Shown piece by piece: positions 1 through 11,700 of a DNA stretch of 64,000 nucleotides. Below the pieces are notes generated by a model, which was not told the DNA's origin, ran no database searches, and was given only the letters and a program-made list of their open reading frames with translations. A program made the position numbers and the translations under genes. Within the stretch, counting starts at the first letter, position 1. The number at the start of each line of letters is the position of its first letter. The stretch is from contig NC_091117.1 of assembly GCF_040183065.1 (NCBI RefSeq), positions 108,244,001-108,308,000 on the forward strand. Reading direction: 5' to 3'. The DNA is from Periplaneta americana (taxonomy: Eukaryota > Arthropoda > Insecta > Blattodea > Blattidae).

Positions 1-1044
1 GGATGCTATTTTGTATGCTTGGTTCCAAGGGTTGGTTCCTTCATCAATGGTACAGAATGCTTTCCATGATTGTATTTTTGTTTCTTGCATTTTCTCTTAA
101 TATACTCGTTTTCCTTCCAAGTACTTTCCTTTTCTTTCTTGTCTTAGGTTCTCGTTATTATATGTTCGTTGGTATCATCTCCTAAGTGCATTTGTCTTTT
201 TCCTTAGCACTGTTAGCTCGTCTGTCCACCAGGAGACAATGTTTTTCTTCATTACATGTTTGGCTCCTCTTGAAACTTTAAAGGTGGCGTTGCTGATTTC
301 TATGATGCAAGAGAATGCTGCGTCTATTAGGTCTTCCGCGTGCTCGTAGATGTTTGTTTTTTCGCACAGTTCCTGGTCGACTTGGTCCGTGCTTTTATTT
401 TCTTCCTTATAGTTAAATTTGGATGCAACTTTAGATATGAACAAAGTATCAAACTTTTCTAGTTCATCTTCCCTTACTATGTATCTTGTCCTCACATTTC
501 CTATAGCGGTATTATGTCTTTCCTGCCTTTCCACTGTGATGTTATATGTGAGTAACTTGTGATCCGAACAACTTTCTTGTGTGCCGCATGACCAATCTTT
601 AACGTGCCGTAATAATCGGGGGTTAACTATGGTTAGGTCCACGTAACTACTGCCTCTTATAGTTTCAAACGTTGGCTCTGATCTTTCATTTATGATGTGT
701 AGGTTACTGATCATCAAAAAATCTTCTAGAGTTTTACCTCGTTGGTTAGTTACAGTATCATGCCATGTTTTATTCCTGGCGTTGCTATGAACTGCTATTA
801 ATAGACCTTGTCCCTTTGAGAATTGCATAATGTGCTCTACTGCTCTAATGTTTATGTTGATGTCGCGCGCGCGCGGTTGTGTGTGTGTGTGTGCGTGCGT
901 GCGTGTGTGTGTGTGTGTGTGGGCGCGCGCGTAACATAAAACTTGCCCCAGGGGTTCTATGTAATACAGGCACATACCGTCATGGGCCCTTTTTAGAGAG
1001 ATTGCATTTTCTGGGTGTGTATAGTTACAATGATACGCCTGCAA
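1..1044 (-). pseudogene. R1-type non-LTR retrotransposon fragment (endonuclease C-half and linker)
   Basis: The minus frame from about 860 down to 175 reads as the C-terminal half of an apurinic-type endonuclease of the R1/LOA kind. It has GLLIAVHSNARNKTWHDT, then SSYVDLTIVN, then SCSDHKLL, followed by the acidic linker that leads to the reverse transcriptase. Family members have Asp-Ser-Asn where this copy has His-Ser-Asn, so a catalytic aspartate is lost. The N-terminal half of the endonuclease is absent; the frame instead runs into a GT/CG microsatellite. Near 175 a one-base shift breaks the frame. The linker resumes in another frame to the window edge (SWKAFCTIDEGTNPWNQAYK), with one further stop, so the RT domain presumably lies to the left. 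It is a dead, 5'-truncated copy. The R1-like assignment is from motif memory; I could not place it to a named element. Confidence 0.7.
863..931. repeat. GT/CG microsatellite inside the LINE fragment
   Basis: Alternating CG and GT dinucleotides: a CG block, then (GT)n interrupted by GCGTGC, then a second CG block. Its alternating purine-pyrimidine composition would favour left-handed DNA. It replaces the expected upstream endonuclease sequence and produces a meaningless His-Thr run on the minus strand. Confidence 0.9.
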
Positions 1045-1137
1045 AGTTTCATTAGAATATCTCGATTTATGAATGTGTGACAGCCATTTTGATTACAGGT
1101 ATGAACTACAGTTATGTTATTGCTATGTTAATTGAAG

Positions 1138-1542
1138 ATGTCTGAGATAGATGTTAAAGATGGAACTAAGAAACGCAAAGGACAGTTAAGAAGAGATCGT
1201 GCTGCGAAGAAGACTAAAACGAATTCCGGGAGAAAGCTTTATATCTGTTACTGGTGAAGCTATTTCTGTTTTAAACCATTAGTTGGTGTTTTAGCTGGAC
1301 ATAGTTTCAATGATGCATACATTCCTATTAAACAATTTAAGAATGACTGTGACATGAATATTGACACTAGGTTATTGGGAAGCCAGCCTGTGCAACTGAA
1401 CCCAGCAAAAGAAATATATATGCGCAGTTTATTTAAATTCTTGGAACCAAATGATGTTGCCTGGTACGAAGAAGTTTTCCTGCAAAGCAGACGTGAAAAT
1501 GTACAAGGAGCTAGTGATGATGAACCAAATCTGAATGATTAA
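1138..1542 (+). pseudogene. Broken unknown ORF with basic N-terminus
   Basis: An ATG at 1138 opens a very basic stretch (MSEIDVKDGTKKRKGQLRRD) ending in ...KTKTNSGRK, then the frame breaks near 1235. A second frame from about 1290 reads GVLAGHSFNDAYIPIKQF and continues to a TAA at 1540 with an acidic tail (ASDDEPNLND). The two parts look like one protein split by frameshifts. The 'NSG-x-Y-[IV]S-x-[TS]-G' stretch after the basic region resembles the N-terminus of uncharacterised proteins common in insect genomes, which are often transposon-linked. I cannot name a function. It could be a retrocopy or part of a DNA transposon. Confidence 0.3.
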
Positions 1543-2226
1543 CTTCACTTAATGTTACGGTACTAAAGAATCATTTATGTTTCAAATTTCATACAAATTG
1601 ATTTATGTTTACCTTTTGTTAAAATATGTTTAAGATAATTTTTGTGTTCTGTTTTTTTTTCTAAGTTATATTTTTGTATTACCACACTGTGTAACATAAT
1701 AATGTAACACTTCTATGTAAAAGAGGATCATGAATAGCTGTTCTCCCTAAAAAGAGCCCATATAAGCATCACTTTGAACATCAATATCTATATGAAAACT
1801 GAAGAAAAACTTAGTTTCTACTTAGCACTTGATAGAATAAATATGAAAGAGTATTTTTTGTATAATGCTGCATAAGTAAAAAGCAATAAATAAAATGTTA
1901 TATATACTTGAATTTTTTATTCCTACGTTTCTCAAAATATGGTTTCCTGTCATAGGCCCCTATTACATAGAACTCCTCTAAATCTCATGTAAAGTAAATA
2001 CTACAATCCAACTTCAATAGAAAAACGAAACGTGGCTTATGTAAAAAGATTTTGATAAAAAAGTGGCTCTCGAAACGTTATAAAAACACATATATTAAAT
2101 TAACAGTTGCATTTCTCGGAATTATTGTTTTTCTAGAGGCACGTTTCGGATTATACAGATAGGTAAGTGGGGGGGAAACTACAATGTCTTTGTTATAGAA
2201 ACGATATGTTTTTATGCAGTGATCAG

Positions 2227-2595
2227 GCATTAGAATATTCCAGTGATACAGTGAAATTGAATAATTATTTAAGAATAATAGACAGAGGAGGACTCATGTG
2301 CCCTCAAATTTCGTAACAAATGTGACTGTATTTGCATATAAAATGTTCCAGTGTTTAATTTCGGACAGATATGACAGCGACTTCATTAATGCAACAAATC
2401 AAAGGCGTCTCTTAAAAACATTAGCACGTGAACAATGTGAAAGTGCTGGTAATAGTGGTGACATTACAGTGTGTGATTGTGGACAATCCACAAGTAGTTT
2501 CTAGAGCCACAACTATATTGGCTAATATTTTGTTGAACAATTATTCTAAAATGAAGCAAGATACTATTGCTTCAGGAACAAGAAGAAAATTGTAG
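2227..2595 (+). pseudogene. C-terminal remnant of a DNA transposase (P/THAP-like, unplaced)
   Basis: Three frames join into one domain: ALEYSSDTVKLNNYLRIIDR then GGL, a one-base shift at about 2297, PSNFVTNVTVFAYKMFQCLI to NQRRLLKTLAREQCE, a second shift near 2495, then SRATTILANILLNNYSKMKQ. The order 'LEY ... RGGL ..PS ... NQR ... LLNNYSK' matches the C-terminal part of transposases I associate with P-element/THAP-type and similar insect elements. No catalytic residues are preserved in this stretch. At least two frameshifts make it non-functional. The superfamily is uncertain. Confidence 0.4.
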
Positions 2596-2870
2596 GCTTT
2601 CACATAAAAACAGGTAACAGTGTGTATTTAAATGACATCTCACGAAAAAATTTACTACTTCTACGTCTTTAGAGAACTGCGAATTCCTCTCAGTTTTATG
2701 CCTTCTTAACCGTCATCTTTCTGTACTAACAGTATAAGTCTTAGCAGCAATAGTAGTTGTAGTAGATTAAATAATAATTATACTGATTACTGTCCTGCTA
2801 ATGTAATTTACTATTAACTACAGTAAATAACGTCAAGCACTGCTATTAAATATACTTAAAATTACTTAAA

Positions 2871-3347
2871 ATGTCATACTTTGCATATTTTCACTCTGTA
2901 ATGAAATATGGATTAATATTCTGGGGTAACTCGTCTGAAGCTAAACACGTTTTTGTTTTACAAAAGAAAGCTATAAGAATAATGGCCGGTGTGCATAAAA
3001 GGACCTCATGTAAAAATATTTTCCGAAACTTAGAAATCTTGACTTTACCTTGTGAATACATTCTTTCCCTAATGATGCTGTATATTAAGAACCAAGATAA
3101 ATTCAGTACTAATCAAGACATTCATCATTTTAATACAAGACATAAATCAGATCTTCATCTACCCTCTGTTAGTCTAAGCTGTTTTAAAAAAGGAGTTCGC
3201 TATTCATGTATAACAGTCTTCAATGCACTGCCTAATTATCTTAAAGACTTGAAGAACAACGAGAAAAGGTTCAGAAAAGAATTAACCAAATTTCTACATA
3301 CTCATACCTTCTACACAATTGATGAATTGATTATGCTTGTGAATTGA
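2871..3347 (+). pseudogene. LINE reverse transcriptase, C-terminal (post-RT) domain
   Basis: 158 residues starting SYFAYFHSVMKYGLIFWGNS. This is the recurrent 'Y.HSV..YG..FWG.S' segment just after the RT thumb in jockey/CR1-type LINEs. It is followed by LQKKAIRIMAG, a Cys-containing LEILTLPCEYILSL block, a TRHKSDLHLP block and FNALPNYLKDL near the end. The RT catalytic core, endonuclease and ORF1 are missing, so the copy is heavily 5'-truncated, as usual for target-primed insertion. The frame itself is open to a natural-looking TGA at about 3345, so it is fairly young or was truncated on arrival. Confidence 0.75.
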
Positions 3348-4060
3348 ATTATTCTACTTAAATGACATGTACAATTTTATATAGCTCAACTAAAATATGT
3401 TTTTATATTGACTTAATCTGTTTACTATGTATTGTATTTTTTGTTTAGCATAACTGATGAATTGTATGTACTGTAAATTGAATAGTATACTGTATAGGTC
3501 AACTGATGAATTGTTTAAGCTTATAAATTGAATTAATCTACTTCATATGAATTGTATAGCTTAACGAAAATAAGTTTGTAAATTGAACTAATTTGATTGT
3601 ATATGTTTGTATAGTTTGGCTGATGAATTGTATATGTTCTTAAAATGATTACTAGTCTGTGTAGCTCTACTGATGAATTGTATATAGACCTACTGTAAAT
3701 TGAATGGTAATATGTATAGCTCAACTGATGAATTGTTTATGATTATAAATTGAATTAATCTACTTGATATTAATTGCACAAATTTGTATAGCTTAATGAA
3801 AGTATGCTACTTTGTATTGTATATATTTGTATAGTTTTGGCCGATGAATTGTATATGCTTTAAATTGAATAGTAATCTATATAGCTCTACTGATAAATTG
3901 TTTGTGTTTGTAATTTGAAGTAGTTTGCATGATATGTATTATCAATTTCTGTATATCACAACTGGTTGAATTGTTTATGCCTTAAATTTAATTAAATTGT
4001 TTTGTATTATACATATAGCTCAACTTATGAATGATCGTTTGCGTTTGTAAATTTAATAAT
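3322..4060 (+). repeat. ~221-bp tandem array derived from the LINE ORF 3' end
   Basis: The word 'gatgaattg' recurs at 3322, 3456, 3505, 3622, 3672, 3727, 3843 and 3892. Spacing alternates about 49, 117, 50, 55, 116 and 49, so the higher-order period is about 221 bases (3505 to 3727, 3622 to 3843, 3672 to 3892). Each unit contains 'taaattgaattaatctact'. The first unit overlaps the last codons of the LINE reading frame, so the array appears to have grown from the ORF terminus. Confidence 0.75.
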
Positions 4061-4092
4061 CTGACTGGCTATGTATTGTATACTTTTAGTAG

Positions 4093-4392
4093 AGCCATCG
4101 ATGTAGCTCAGTCGGCAGACTCGCTGGGCTGCTGATCCGGAGCTGCGTTCGGGCTTGGGTTGGATCCCCCTTTGGACTTTGGTTTCTTCGGAGGTTTTCC
4201 CCAGCCGTGGGACTGAAGCCGGATGGTCCATGGCGAGTCCTTGGCATCAACCCCTTTGATTTGATTACCCCCTTTGATTTGATTACCTGGTTGGGTTTTT
4301 CCGAGGTTTCCCCCACCGAAAAGGCAAATGCCGGGTAATATTTTGGCGAATCCTCGGACCTCATCTCATCTCACTACATCTCGCCAAAATGT
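4093..4392 (+). mobile_element. tRNA-derived SINE (full-length, plus)
   Basis: Starts 'gccatcgatgtagctcag', the A-box region of a tRNA-like head, with a B-box-like 'gggttggatcccc' about 60 bases on. It is followed by a body containing 'ttttccgaggtttcccc' and 'ctcatctcactacatctcgcc' and an A-rich end. The same plan recurs several times in the window. It carries a duplicated 'ccctttgatttgattacc' word. It sits inside the 3' UTR of the surrounding LINE. I could not see a clean target duplication. Confidence 0.75.
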
Positions 4393-4570
4393 AAAAAAAA
4401 AAATTTAAAAAAAAATGTAAAAAATTGTACAAAATTGTAAAAATTGTAGAAAATTACTAAATTGTAAAACTATAAAAATTTGTAAAAATTGTAATTGTAA
4501 TATTGTAAAATGTTGACATGTTCCACATCTTAAAGCTTCATTGCTCATGTAAGATCTATGGAATAAAATA

Positions 4571-4637
4571 AATGAATGAATGAATGAATGAATGAATGAA
4601 TGAATGAATGAATGAATGAATGAATGAATGAATGAAT
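4571..4637. repeat. (AATG)n microsatellite, LINE tail
   Basis: About 16 copies of AATG directly after 'atggaataaaat', where the LINE 3' end should be. Best read as the element's own tail, possibly expanded by slippage. Confidence 0.9.
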
Positions 4638-4787
4638 ACCTAAGACCTAAGAAAAATGGCATGCAGAGCTTGGCCTATTTGTATGACGTCACGATTCTGC
4701 TATGCGATAAAGATATAGCGAAGGCCCTGGTTGTACCCGTATAAATATTGTGAAAGTGTCAATATTATGCACTGTATTTCTTACACG

Positions 4788-4792
<5 letters not shown>

Positions 4793-4832
<40 letters not shown>
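4793..4832. repeat. (TA)n array at left edge of rosa-like element
   Basis: About 40 bases of alternating TA ending exactly where the inverted repeat of the next element begins. Tc1/mariner elements insert at TA, so the array is a plausible target. Confidence 0.9.
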
Positions 4833-4836
<4 letters not shown>

Positions 4837-5660
4837 GTGTTTCAAAAATAGGGGGCATAATTTCAGGTATACATTTCCCACATGTAGACAATCAAAATAG
4901 TTCATTACAACATGTGTCCTGAAATGCTTTATTTCCGAGTTATGGCCTTCACAACATTGAAATTCACCGGAACGTTTTTCTTTCCGCAGGTCGTTGCCGT
5001 CAAAGGAGACATTAAGAGGGCACTCTGACAGTTCATTCCGAGGCGAAGGTTACAATCAGTGTTGTGTAGGCGTTAGACTGTGCGACATGTATTCAAATCA
5101 AGAGCTGGCAGAGATACACTTCATGTACGGTAAGGCGGACGGCAATGCTGCGCTGGCTCGTCGTTTGTACCAGGAGAGGTACCCACAGCGACAATGTCCA
5201 CATCGGAAGACATTTGTACGTCTCCATTACCGTCTGTGCGAGTATGGAAAATTGCTTGGCCTCCATGCTCACTTGATCTGAACCCTCTCGATTTCTACTT
5301 GTGAGGCCATTTAAAATCATTGGTTTATTCGTCCCCGGTGCCTGATTTGGAATGCCTTCGGAATCGAATTGTGGCATGTTCTGAGGACATACGCAATACT
5401 CCTGGAGTTTGGGATCGTGTTCGCAGGTCAATGAGACATCGATGTGAGGTCTGTATTCAAGCAGGAGGTGGACATTTTGAACATCTTCTGTAATGACAAC
5501 GACCTGCGGAAAGAAAAACGTTCCGGTGAATTTCAATGTTGTGAAGGCCATAACTTGGAAATGAAGCATTTCCGGACACATGTTGTAATGAACTATTTTG
5601 ATTGTCTACATGTGGGAAATACATACCTGAAATTATGCCCCGTATTTTTTAAACACCCTG
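4833..5660 (+). mobile_element. Internally deleted rosa-like (DD41D) Tc1/mariner element
   Basis: Begins 'cagagtgtttcaaaaata' and ends 'aaacaccctg', with long inverted repeats of roughly 165 bases at each end (the left arm to about 4995 pairs with the right arm from about 5500). Both ends abut TA tracts. The interior keeps the start of the transposase and its C-terminus but lacks the middle. A longer homologous copy at 57577-59057 shows what was lost. It is a non-autonomous deletion derivative. Confidence 0.85.
5097..5490 (+). pseudogene. Transposase remnant (N-terminal HTH plus C-terminal tail)
   Basis: ATG at 5097 gives MYSNQELAEIHFMYGKVDGN-type sequence, with Lys-Ala for Lys-Val, then ALARRLYQERYPQRQ and CPHRKTFVRLHYRLCEYGK. 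This is the first helix-turn-helix of mariner-type transposases that carry a DUF4817-like N-terminus. At about 5265 the frame jumps across an internal deletion to the segment around the third catalytic Asp (DLNPLDFYL in the relative) and the C-terminal tail (SEDIRNTPGVWDRVRR). The first two catalytic aspartates are missing. This copy retains 7 bases after YPQRQ that the longer copy has lost. Confidence 0.75.
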
Positions 5661-5983
5661 TATATATATATATATATATATATTACCTCATTATCTCTTG
5701 TATAACATGACCTCACTCACAGACGAAACAGTAAGTTGTATAGTAACAACTAGAGCAATTAGAGCTAATAGCGCTCGTCTCTTGCATTCACGGGACGAAA
5801 ATTTAACTTGGGGGAGTAATACATTTGCTTCGCTTGTCGGAATAGTATGCTCTAATTTCCCGCTCATATTCAGAACAAACTATAAACAAAAACAAGCTCT
5901 CTTCTATGCCTCGGTCTTTTCCAGTCATCAGACGTAAACACAGTAAATATGTTCAACCAATAATTTCGTAAGTGACATCTGAT

Positions 5984-6026
<43 letters not shown>
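5661..6026. other. Spacer with two (TA)n tracts
   Basis: (TA)n at 5661-5682 follows the rosa-like element, and (TA)n at about 5986-6026 precedes the MITE. Between them is unique-looking sequence with short open frames but no recognisable domain. Confidence 0.6.
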
Positions 6027-6034
<8 letters not shown>

Positions 6035-6243
6035 TACCGGTCAAAAGTTTTCGATCAGCTAGGAAAACAACTATTTACTTCATATCAATGTACAAACACA
6101 TCGGAAAAACTAAACAGACCAACAAAATAAATATTTTCTCTCCCTAGCATTATGATATGATAGAATATTCAAAACGAAATCCCTGTTTTAACCACAAATT
6201 CATAGTTGTGATAGGTGATCGAAAACTTTAGACTGATAGTGTA
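6027..6243. mobile_element. Tc1-like MITE with ~30-bp inverted repeats
   Basis: The left end reads 'cactaccggtcaaaagtttt' and continues 'cgatca'. The right end, reversed, reads 'cactatcagtctaaagtttt' and continues 'cgatca'. The element abuts a TA tract on the left and ends in 'gta' on the right. The 'ggtcaaaagttttcgatca' type end is common among Tc1-family elements. About 215 bases, no coding capacity. Confidence 0.8.
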
Positions 6244-7372
6244 CATTGAAAGAAATAGTTTTAAAACAATCGTTCAACACTTACAATGTTAAAATTGATG
6301 TGATTGAGACATTACGAGCTCTCATTTAGAATTTACATTTGCTGTCTTGAAATTAGTCTAGGTTCCTTGAGCACCTGTCGACTCAAAGTAATAAGAAATC
6401 ATTCTCAAAATTGTTAAAATCATGAAATATATTATTGGAATAATTGTGTGATTACACTGTCTACAACTGGGGGACATTATTACCGACTACATAGATACAT
6501 TGAAAATGTTGAAATTCTTGAAATGGTGTTGAGACAAACCAATTACTTAAATATCATAGTTTTAAAATTATACATAAACAATATTCTAGCAGAGACAGTT
6601 ACTATGTTATAAAATCCAAATTCCTTTGGAAAAGCATGAATTATTAATTGCTTCAAACGTCTAGTTTTGATTTATGCCGTGTGTTAAGTATGTGAACATA
6701 AGATCTGAGATTATATGAAGAAATGTTTCTATGTACGTAAATTAATGATAAAAATATAAATAAGTTATAAAATGTACGAATGTTCAATTGAATAAAAACG
6801 GTTTACAGTGTTCGTTGTTTTAAAAACTTAAAATAGCTCTTATTGCTCTCTTAACATGTTACATTATTCATAACATAGGCCTTTGTCACGTCACCCCACC
6901 GACTAATATAATACATGTGTTTTTTCTAACAATGCAAAATAAGCTAGATATAAAAGAAAGAAACGAACAAAAATTTTTTTTCCAAATATTTTGATGAAGC
7001 TTCGTTTATTCGTAGGTTATGCTTGTAAAATGTAGAATACTATTCTTGCCTTTAATTTCAAGTATTCACGATCATTAATTAAGTTGCGTTTTTTACCGCC
7101 CGTAACACTTCAAAGCACATCAAAACTTCGAATGTGGTCTTTCGCTTCACAAAAAAAAAAAAAAAAAAATCATTGGATCAAGAAGGCCGTGATATACATA
7201 AGTTTGTGTGTATAAAAGTTCTTCGATTTTTAGCGTTTAAGATTGTTTTTAATCACAATTTCAGTAAACATAAATTATATTTAACACCTATAAGTTCATA
7301 AATATTGATTCAGATAATTATTATTGACTAATTTTTTTAATACTACCTAAAATTCTTTAATTATAATCTTCT
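6244..7372. other. AT-rich sequence without recognised features
   Basis: About 1.1 kb with no domain-bearing frame. It contains an A-tract at about 7149-7169. It may be old unique intronic sequence. Confidence 0.5.
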
Positions 7373-7396
7373 TCATTGTTGTACACTGAAACCAAC

Positions 7397-8742
7397 ATGG
7401 ATACTGTAAACAGAAACCAACAAATGGAAAATTACAACAGGAAAAACACGATCAAGATTCAATTTGCACAATCTGCTACTAGACCATCTGCACAGGAAAT
7501 TCATCAGTGGATCGTAAAGAAAATGGTAATCAACACAGATCAAGTGGACACACTACAACTGCATAACAGAGAGAGAGAGCAATTTATTTGAAGGTACCTA
7601 CAGCCACATTGTATAATAGATTACTAGATAATACCAGGGAGAAATAGCATTTCAGTATGAATCAGGAGAAATAGCTCAGGTTAATATAGGACCACCAGAC
7701 TCAGCTAGTATTACAGTTCGAGTATTCAATCTCCCCCCAGAAATACCCAACTCAGCTTTACAGACTGTTCTGAACAAATACGGTACCGTACAAGACATTC
7801 GAAATGAAACTTGGAGTACACAATACTTGCTTCCGGTTTACAATGGAGTAAAAGCAGTACAAATGAATATAAAAAAAAATATTCCAGCAACAATACAGGT
7901 AGCTTCCTACACAGCTAACGTCACTTATCCCGGACAACCTCAGGCATGTTTTGTTTGCGGAGACACAACTCATATGAAACAAGATTGTCCTCAACGGACT
8001 GTATCACTAAGATTGCAACCTCGTAACACTTCCAGATTGCTAAGTGAAGTAGTGAAGTTTATCTTAAGTAAGCCACAGAACACAGATGTAAATACTCTAG
8101 AAGACGAATGTTCAGAAAACAAAAGTTTGAGACAGGATGACGAAAACAGTGATTTGCAGTGTATAACTAATATACACGACACCATGGACACAAATACCAA
8201 TGCATTAGCTCTCAGTATTTCGTCTAAACCTCCCAATGAAACACTGATACGATGTAAAAGACCGATTCCACCAAGTGAATCTTCATCTAGTAATCCCACT
8301 GCACATATAGATTCTTTGAAGTCTCTCCCTACAATACTGATGGGGAAGCTACTGCCAACCCTCAAAATCATTCCAAACTAAATCCACCTAGAAAAAAGTA
8401 AAAAAAAAGGTGAAGCCACCTACATTGGATGAACAACTACATCCAGTAAAACATATATTAGAAGCGACACCGAGTGAGTTTATTCTAAACTATACACAGC
8501 TCAAAAGTTTGTTTGAAAATACAGGAGTTACTGATATCCTGAAAGTTGCTTTGTCTTATACAAATGACACTGAGGGTCTAATTGAAATGCTCCAGAAACT
8601 TTACCCACACTATCAGGATAAGGGCATTAAAATTAGAATTACGAGGATCGAAAACTGTCTGCGTGCCATAATAAGTATGGAAAGTGACAACAATGGGGAA
8701 ACTGATGCCGTAGACAATATTCAAACGCCCATCCATCCTTAG
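7397..8742 (+). pseudogene. LINE ORF1 (Gag-like, CCHC zinc knuckle)
   Basis: ATG at 7397 (MDTVNRNQQMENYN). The frame shifts near 7585 and continues as REIAFQYESGEIAQVNIG and VRVFNLPPEIPNSALQ, which looks like an RRM-type fold as in LINE ORF1 proteins. A zinc knuckle follows, CFVCGDTTHMKQDC (C-x2-C-x4-H-x4-C), at about 7947. A Ser/Thr-rich tail leads to another stop at about 8380. After a short shift the C-terminus reads LHPVKHILEATPSEF to GIKIRITRIENCLRAI and ends at 8740. The protein would bind the element RNA and form particles. At least two frame breaks. Confidence 0.75.
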
Positions 8743-8758
8743 AATCATTTCCGTTTCA

Positions 8759-11700
8759 TTGCTCCAGTGGAATATTAATGGGTTTTGGACCCAGTATGAG
8801 TATCTACAAAAGTTAACTTCATTACATCAACCTGGTGTCATGTGTCTGCAGGAAACTAATTTTAGTAATAATTATGTCGCAAAGATGAAACAGTATTCTT
8901 CATACAATAAAAATCGCAATACATACCATCTTGCTAGCGAAGGAGTGGCTACGTATGTTAACAATAATATAACTAGTAAAGAAGTGCCACTTATTTCCAA
9001 CTTTGAAGCAATAGCAGTAATTGTTTTATTATGTATCGAAATATGTGCCTAACAGTCAACCTATTGATTTACACAATCTGAAGGATTTAATCAATCAATT
9101 ACCAAGACCTTTCATATTACTCGGCGATTTTAACGCTCATAGTACTCTTTGGGGATGCTCTAATACCAATTCAAGGGGGAAAATCATAGAATCTCTGCTA
9201 GAATCCGAAGATGTAATATTACTAAATTCAATGAAACCTACATATTATAGTACCGCTCACGGAACTTTCAGCAGTATAGACCTCTCTTTTTGTACTCCAG
9301 ATATTGCTCCTCTATTTTTGTGGTCTGCTCATGATACTCTTTTTGGAAGTGATCATTTTCCAATTTTGCTCGAAATTACATCACACTTAAACTGTAATCT
9401 CCCTATAATTAAATGGAACCTCAAGGGCGCTAATTGGTCTGATTACAGAACTGCAATTAAGAAGATCAAAGAAAGCAAAAAAGCATCCTGGTTAGGCCTA
9501 TCTTATCTTTCATCTATGTCCCATCAGACACCTCAACATATAATATGGGACCACTTGAGGAAAATCAGAGGTATCAACAGGAACACTTATATTAATGCTA
9601 TCTGCCAGCCCAATAGTAATGTCTTAGTAACTAATCCACAAGACATAGCCAATACCAAAATATCCAGTGACTGCAACTATGAACAAGATTTCCTATACAT
9701 TAAAAACAATGCCCCTGAACTCGATCCGAATGAAATGAACTGCAATACAGACCAGAGCTTTAATGATATACTTACTCTACGAGAAGTACAAGATGCCTCG
9801 AGTCACTCTAAGAATAGCAGCCCCGGACCAGACAATATTGCATATGAATTTTTAAAACAACTCCCTCCGGATGGTGTTTTATATCTTTATGAAGTGTATA
9901 ATTACATTTGGTCTAAACAAGTGTTCCCTGATCAATGGCGAAATGCTATTATAATACCAATTCTCAAGCCTGATAAAAACCGAAGTGCACCAGAAAATTA
10001 CCGCCCTGTTGCTTTGACGTGTACAATGTGTAAATTGCTGGAGAAGATAATTAATAAACGTCTACGATGGACTCTAGAACAACGAAACTTTTTCACAATA
10101 TCACAGAACGGTTTCCGACAATTTCACTCGACAATTGACTCCTTAATTACATTGGAATCCGAAATATTGAACGCCTTTCTTAATAAGCAACATCTTCTTG
10201 CAGTTAATTTAGATATTCATAAAGCATATGATATGGTTTGGCGCCAATATGTTGTGAAAGTGCTAATTAAAAACCAAATCACTGGAAACATGATTAGGTT
10301 TATCCATAATTTTTTACAAAATCGTACAATACAAGTCAAAGTTAACGGTACATTATCAAAGAAAGTAATAATAAACAACGGTGTGCCTCAAGGTTCAGTT
10401 ATTAGTGTCACATTTTTTCTAGTAGCCATTAATAATATTACATCTCATGTAAGTTTACCATCAAAAACTTGTTTATTTGCAGATGATCTCACTATCTTTT
10501 GCACAGGAAAAAACTTGACAACAACGCAAGACATTATCCAATCTTCAGTGAAAAGGATAGGAAATTGGGCCAAAGAAACCGGTTTTAAATTCTCAACTAA
10601 TAAAAGTGAATGCATATTATTTTCAAAACGAAATACACCAATATCCAGCCTGAATTATATCTGAATAACAATAAATTACAAATAGTAAACACGATAAAAT
10701 TCTTAGGAATTATATTTGACAGAAAGTTGACATGGGCCCCTCACTTTGCTGCTCTTAAAGAAGATTGCATGCGACGAATTAGTTTTTTTGAAAACACTTG
10801 CTGCGAGAAACTGGGGCGCAGACTATAAAGTCTTAATATGCACTTACAGAATCCTCATTCGTTCTAAACTGGATTATGGCTGTATCGTATACAATTCAGC
10901 AAAACTATCCTCTTTACAAAAACTTAATGTAATACAAAACTCAGCACTTCGGATCGCTTTGGGTGCATTCCGAACAAGTCCAATAGCCAGTTTACAAATA
11001 GAAGCAGATGAACTGCCTCTTGATATTCGAAGAAAACAACTGAGCATTTTCTATGCTCTTAAAATCGCAGCTTCAGCTAGACCTAGCATGAACTCATATA
11101 TATTCTCTTAACATCATGATAAACAACAAATACATACAGCATCCTTTTCTTCTAGACTGAAACAATACTTTAACGAAATGAATATGCCAATCCCTTCCAA
11201 TTCTCAAAGAAATAAAAACACTGTCCATCCACCTTGGAGAATCATGTTACCTGAAATAAATCTGGACCTAACATATCATATTAAAACTGAAACGAACAAT
11301 ATTACGTATCAACAATTTTGCAGAGAACAATGGGATCAATACCGTAATTACCGTCACATATACACAGCTGGATCGCAGTCTAACCAAGGATGTGGATGTG
11401 CTGTAGTTTACCCTGATCACACGATGTTGTACACATTGCCATCTCTCTATTCAGTCTTCACATGTGAGTTGTACGCCATATATATAATTTAGAATATATT
11501 CTGGAAACAGAGACATAAATCTTACCTTCTTCACACTGATTCTCAATCCAGTTTACAAGCTCTTCAAGATATATTCTCTACCAACGCACTAATTCAAGAA
11601 ATACACCAGCTCCTTACTGACTTGATGAAACAAGGACGAAAAATAACTCTAATATGAATCCCTTCTCATCAGGGCATTCCTGGAAATGAAACTGTAGGTG

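Larger units (their letters stand above)
2871..4637 (+). mobile_element. 5'-truncated non-LTR retrotransposon with repeat-rich 3' UTR and (AATG)n tail
   Basis: The unit begins inside the region after the RT domain (2871-3347) and runs through a tandem-repeat 3' UTR (to about 4088). A SINE interrupts it (4093-4392). It resumes with an A/T-rich segment and ends 'gttccacatcttaaagcttc...ctcatgtaagatctatgg', then an (AATG)n tail at 4571-4637. A short 3' microsatellite tail is typical of several LINE clades. The clade is undecided between jockey/CR1-like and RTE-like types. Confidence 0.6.
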
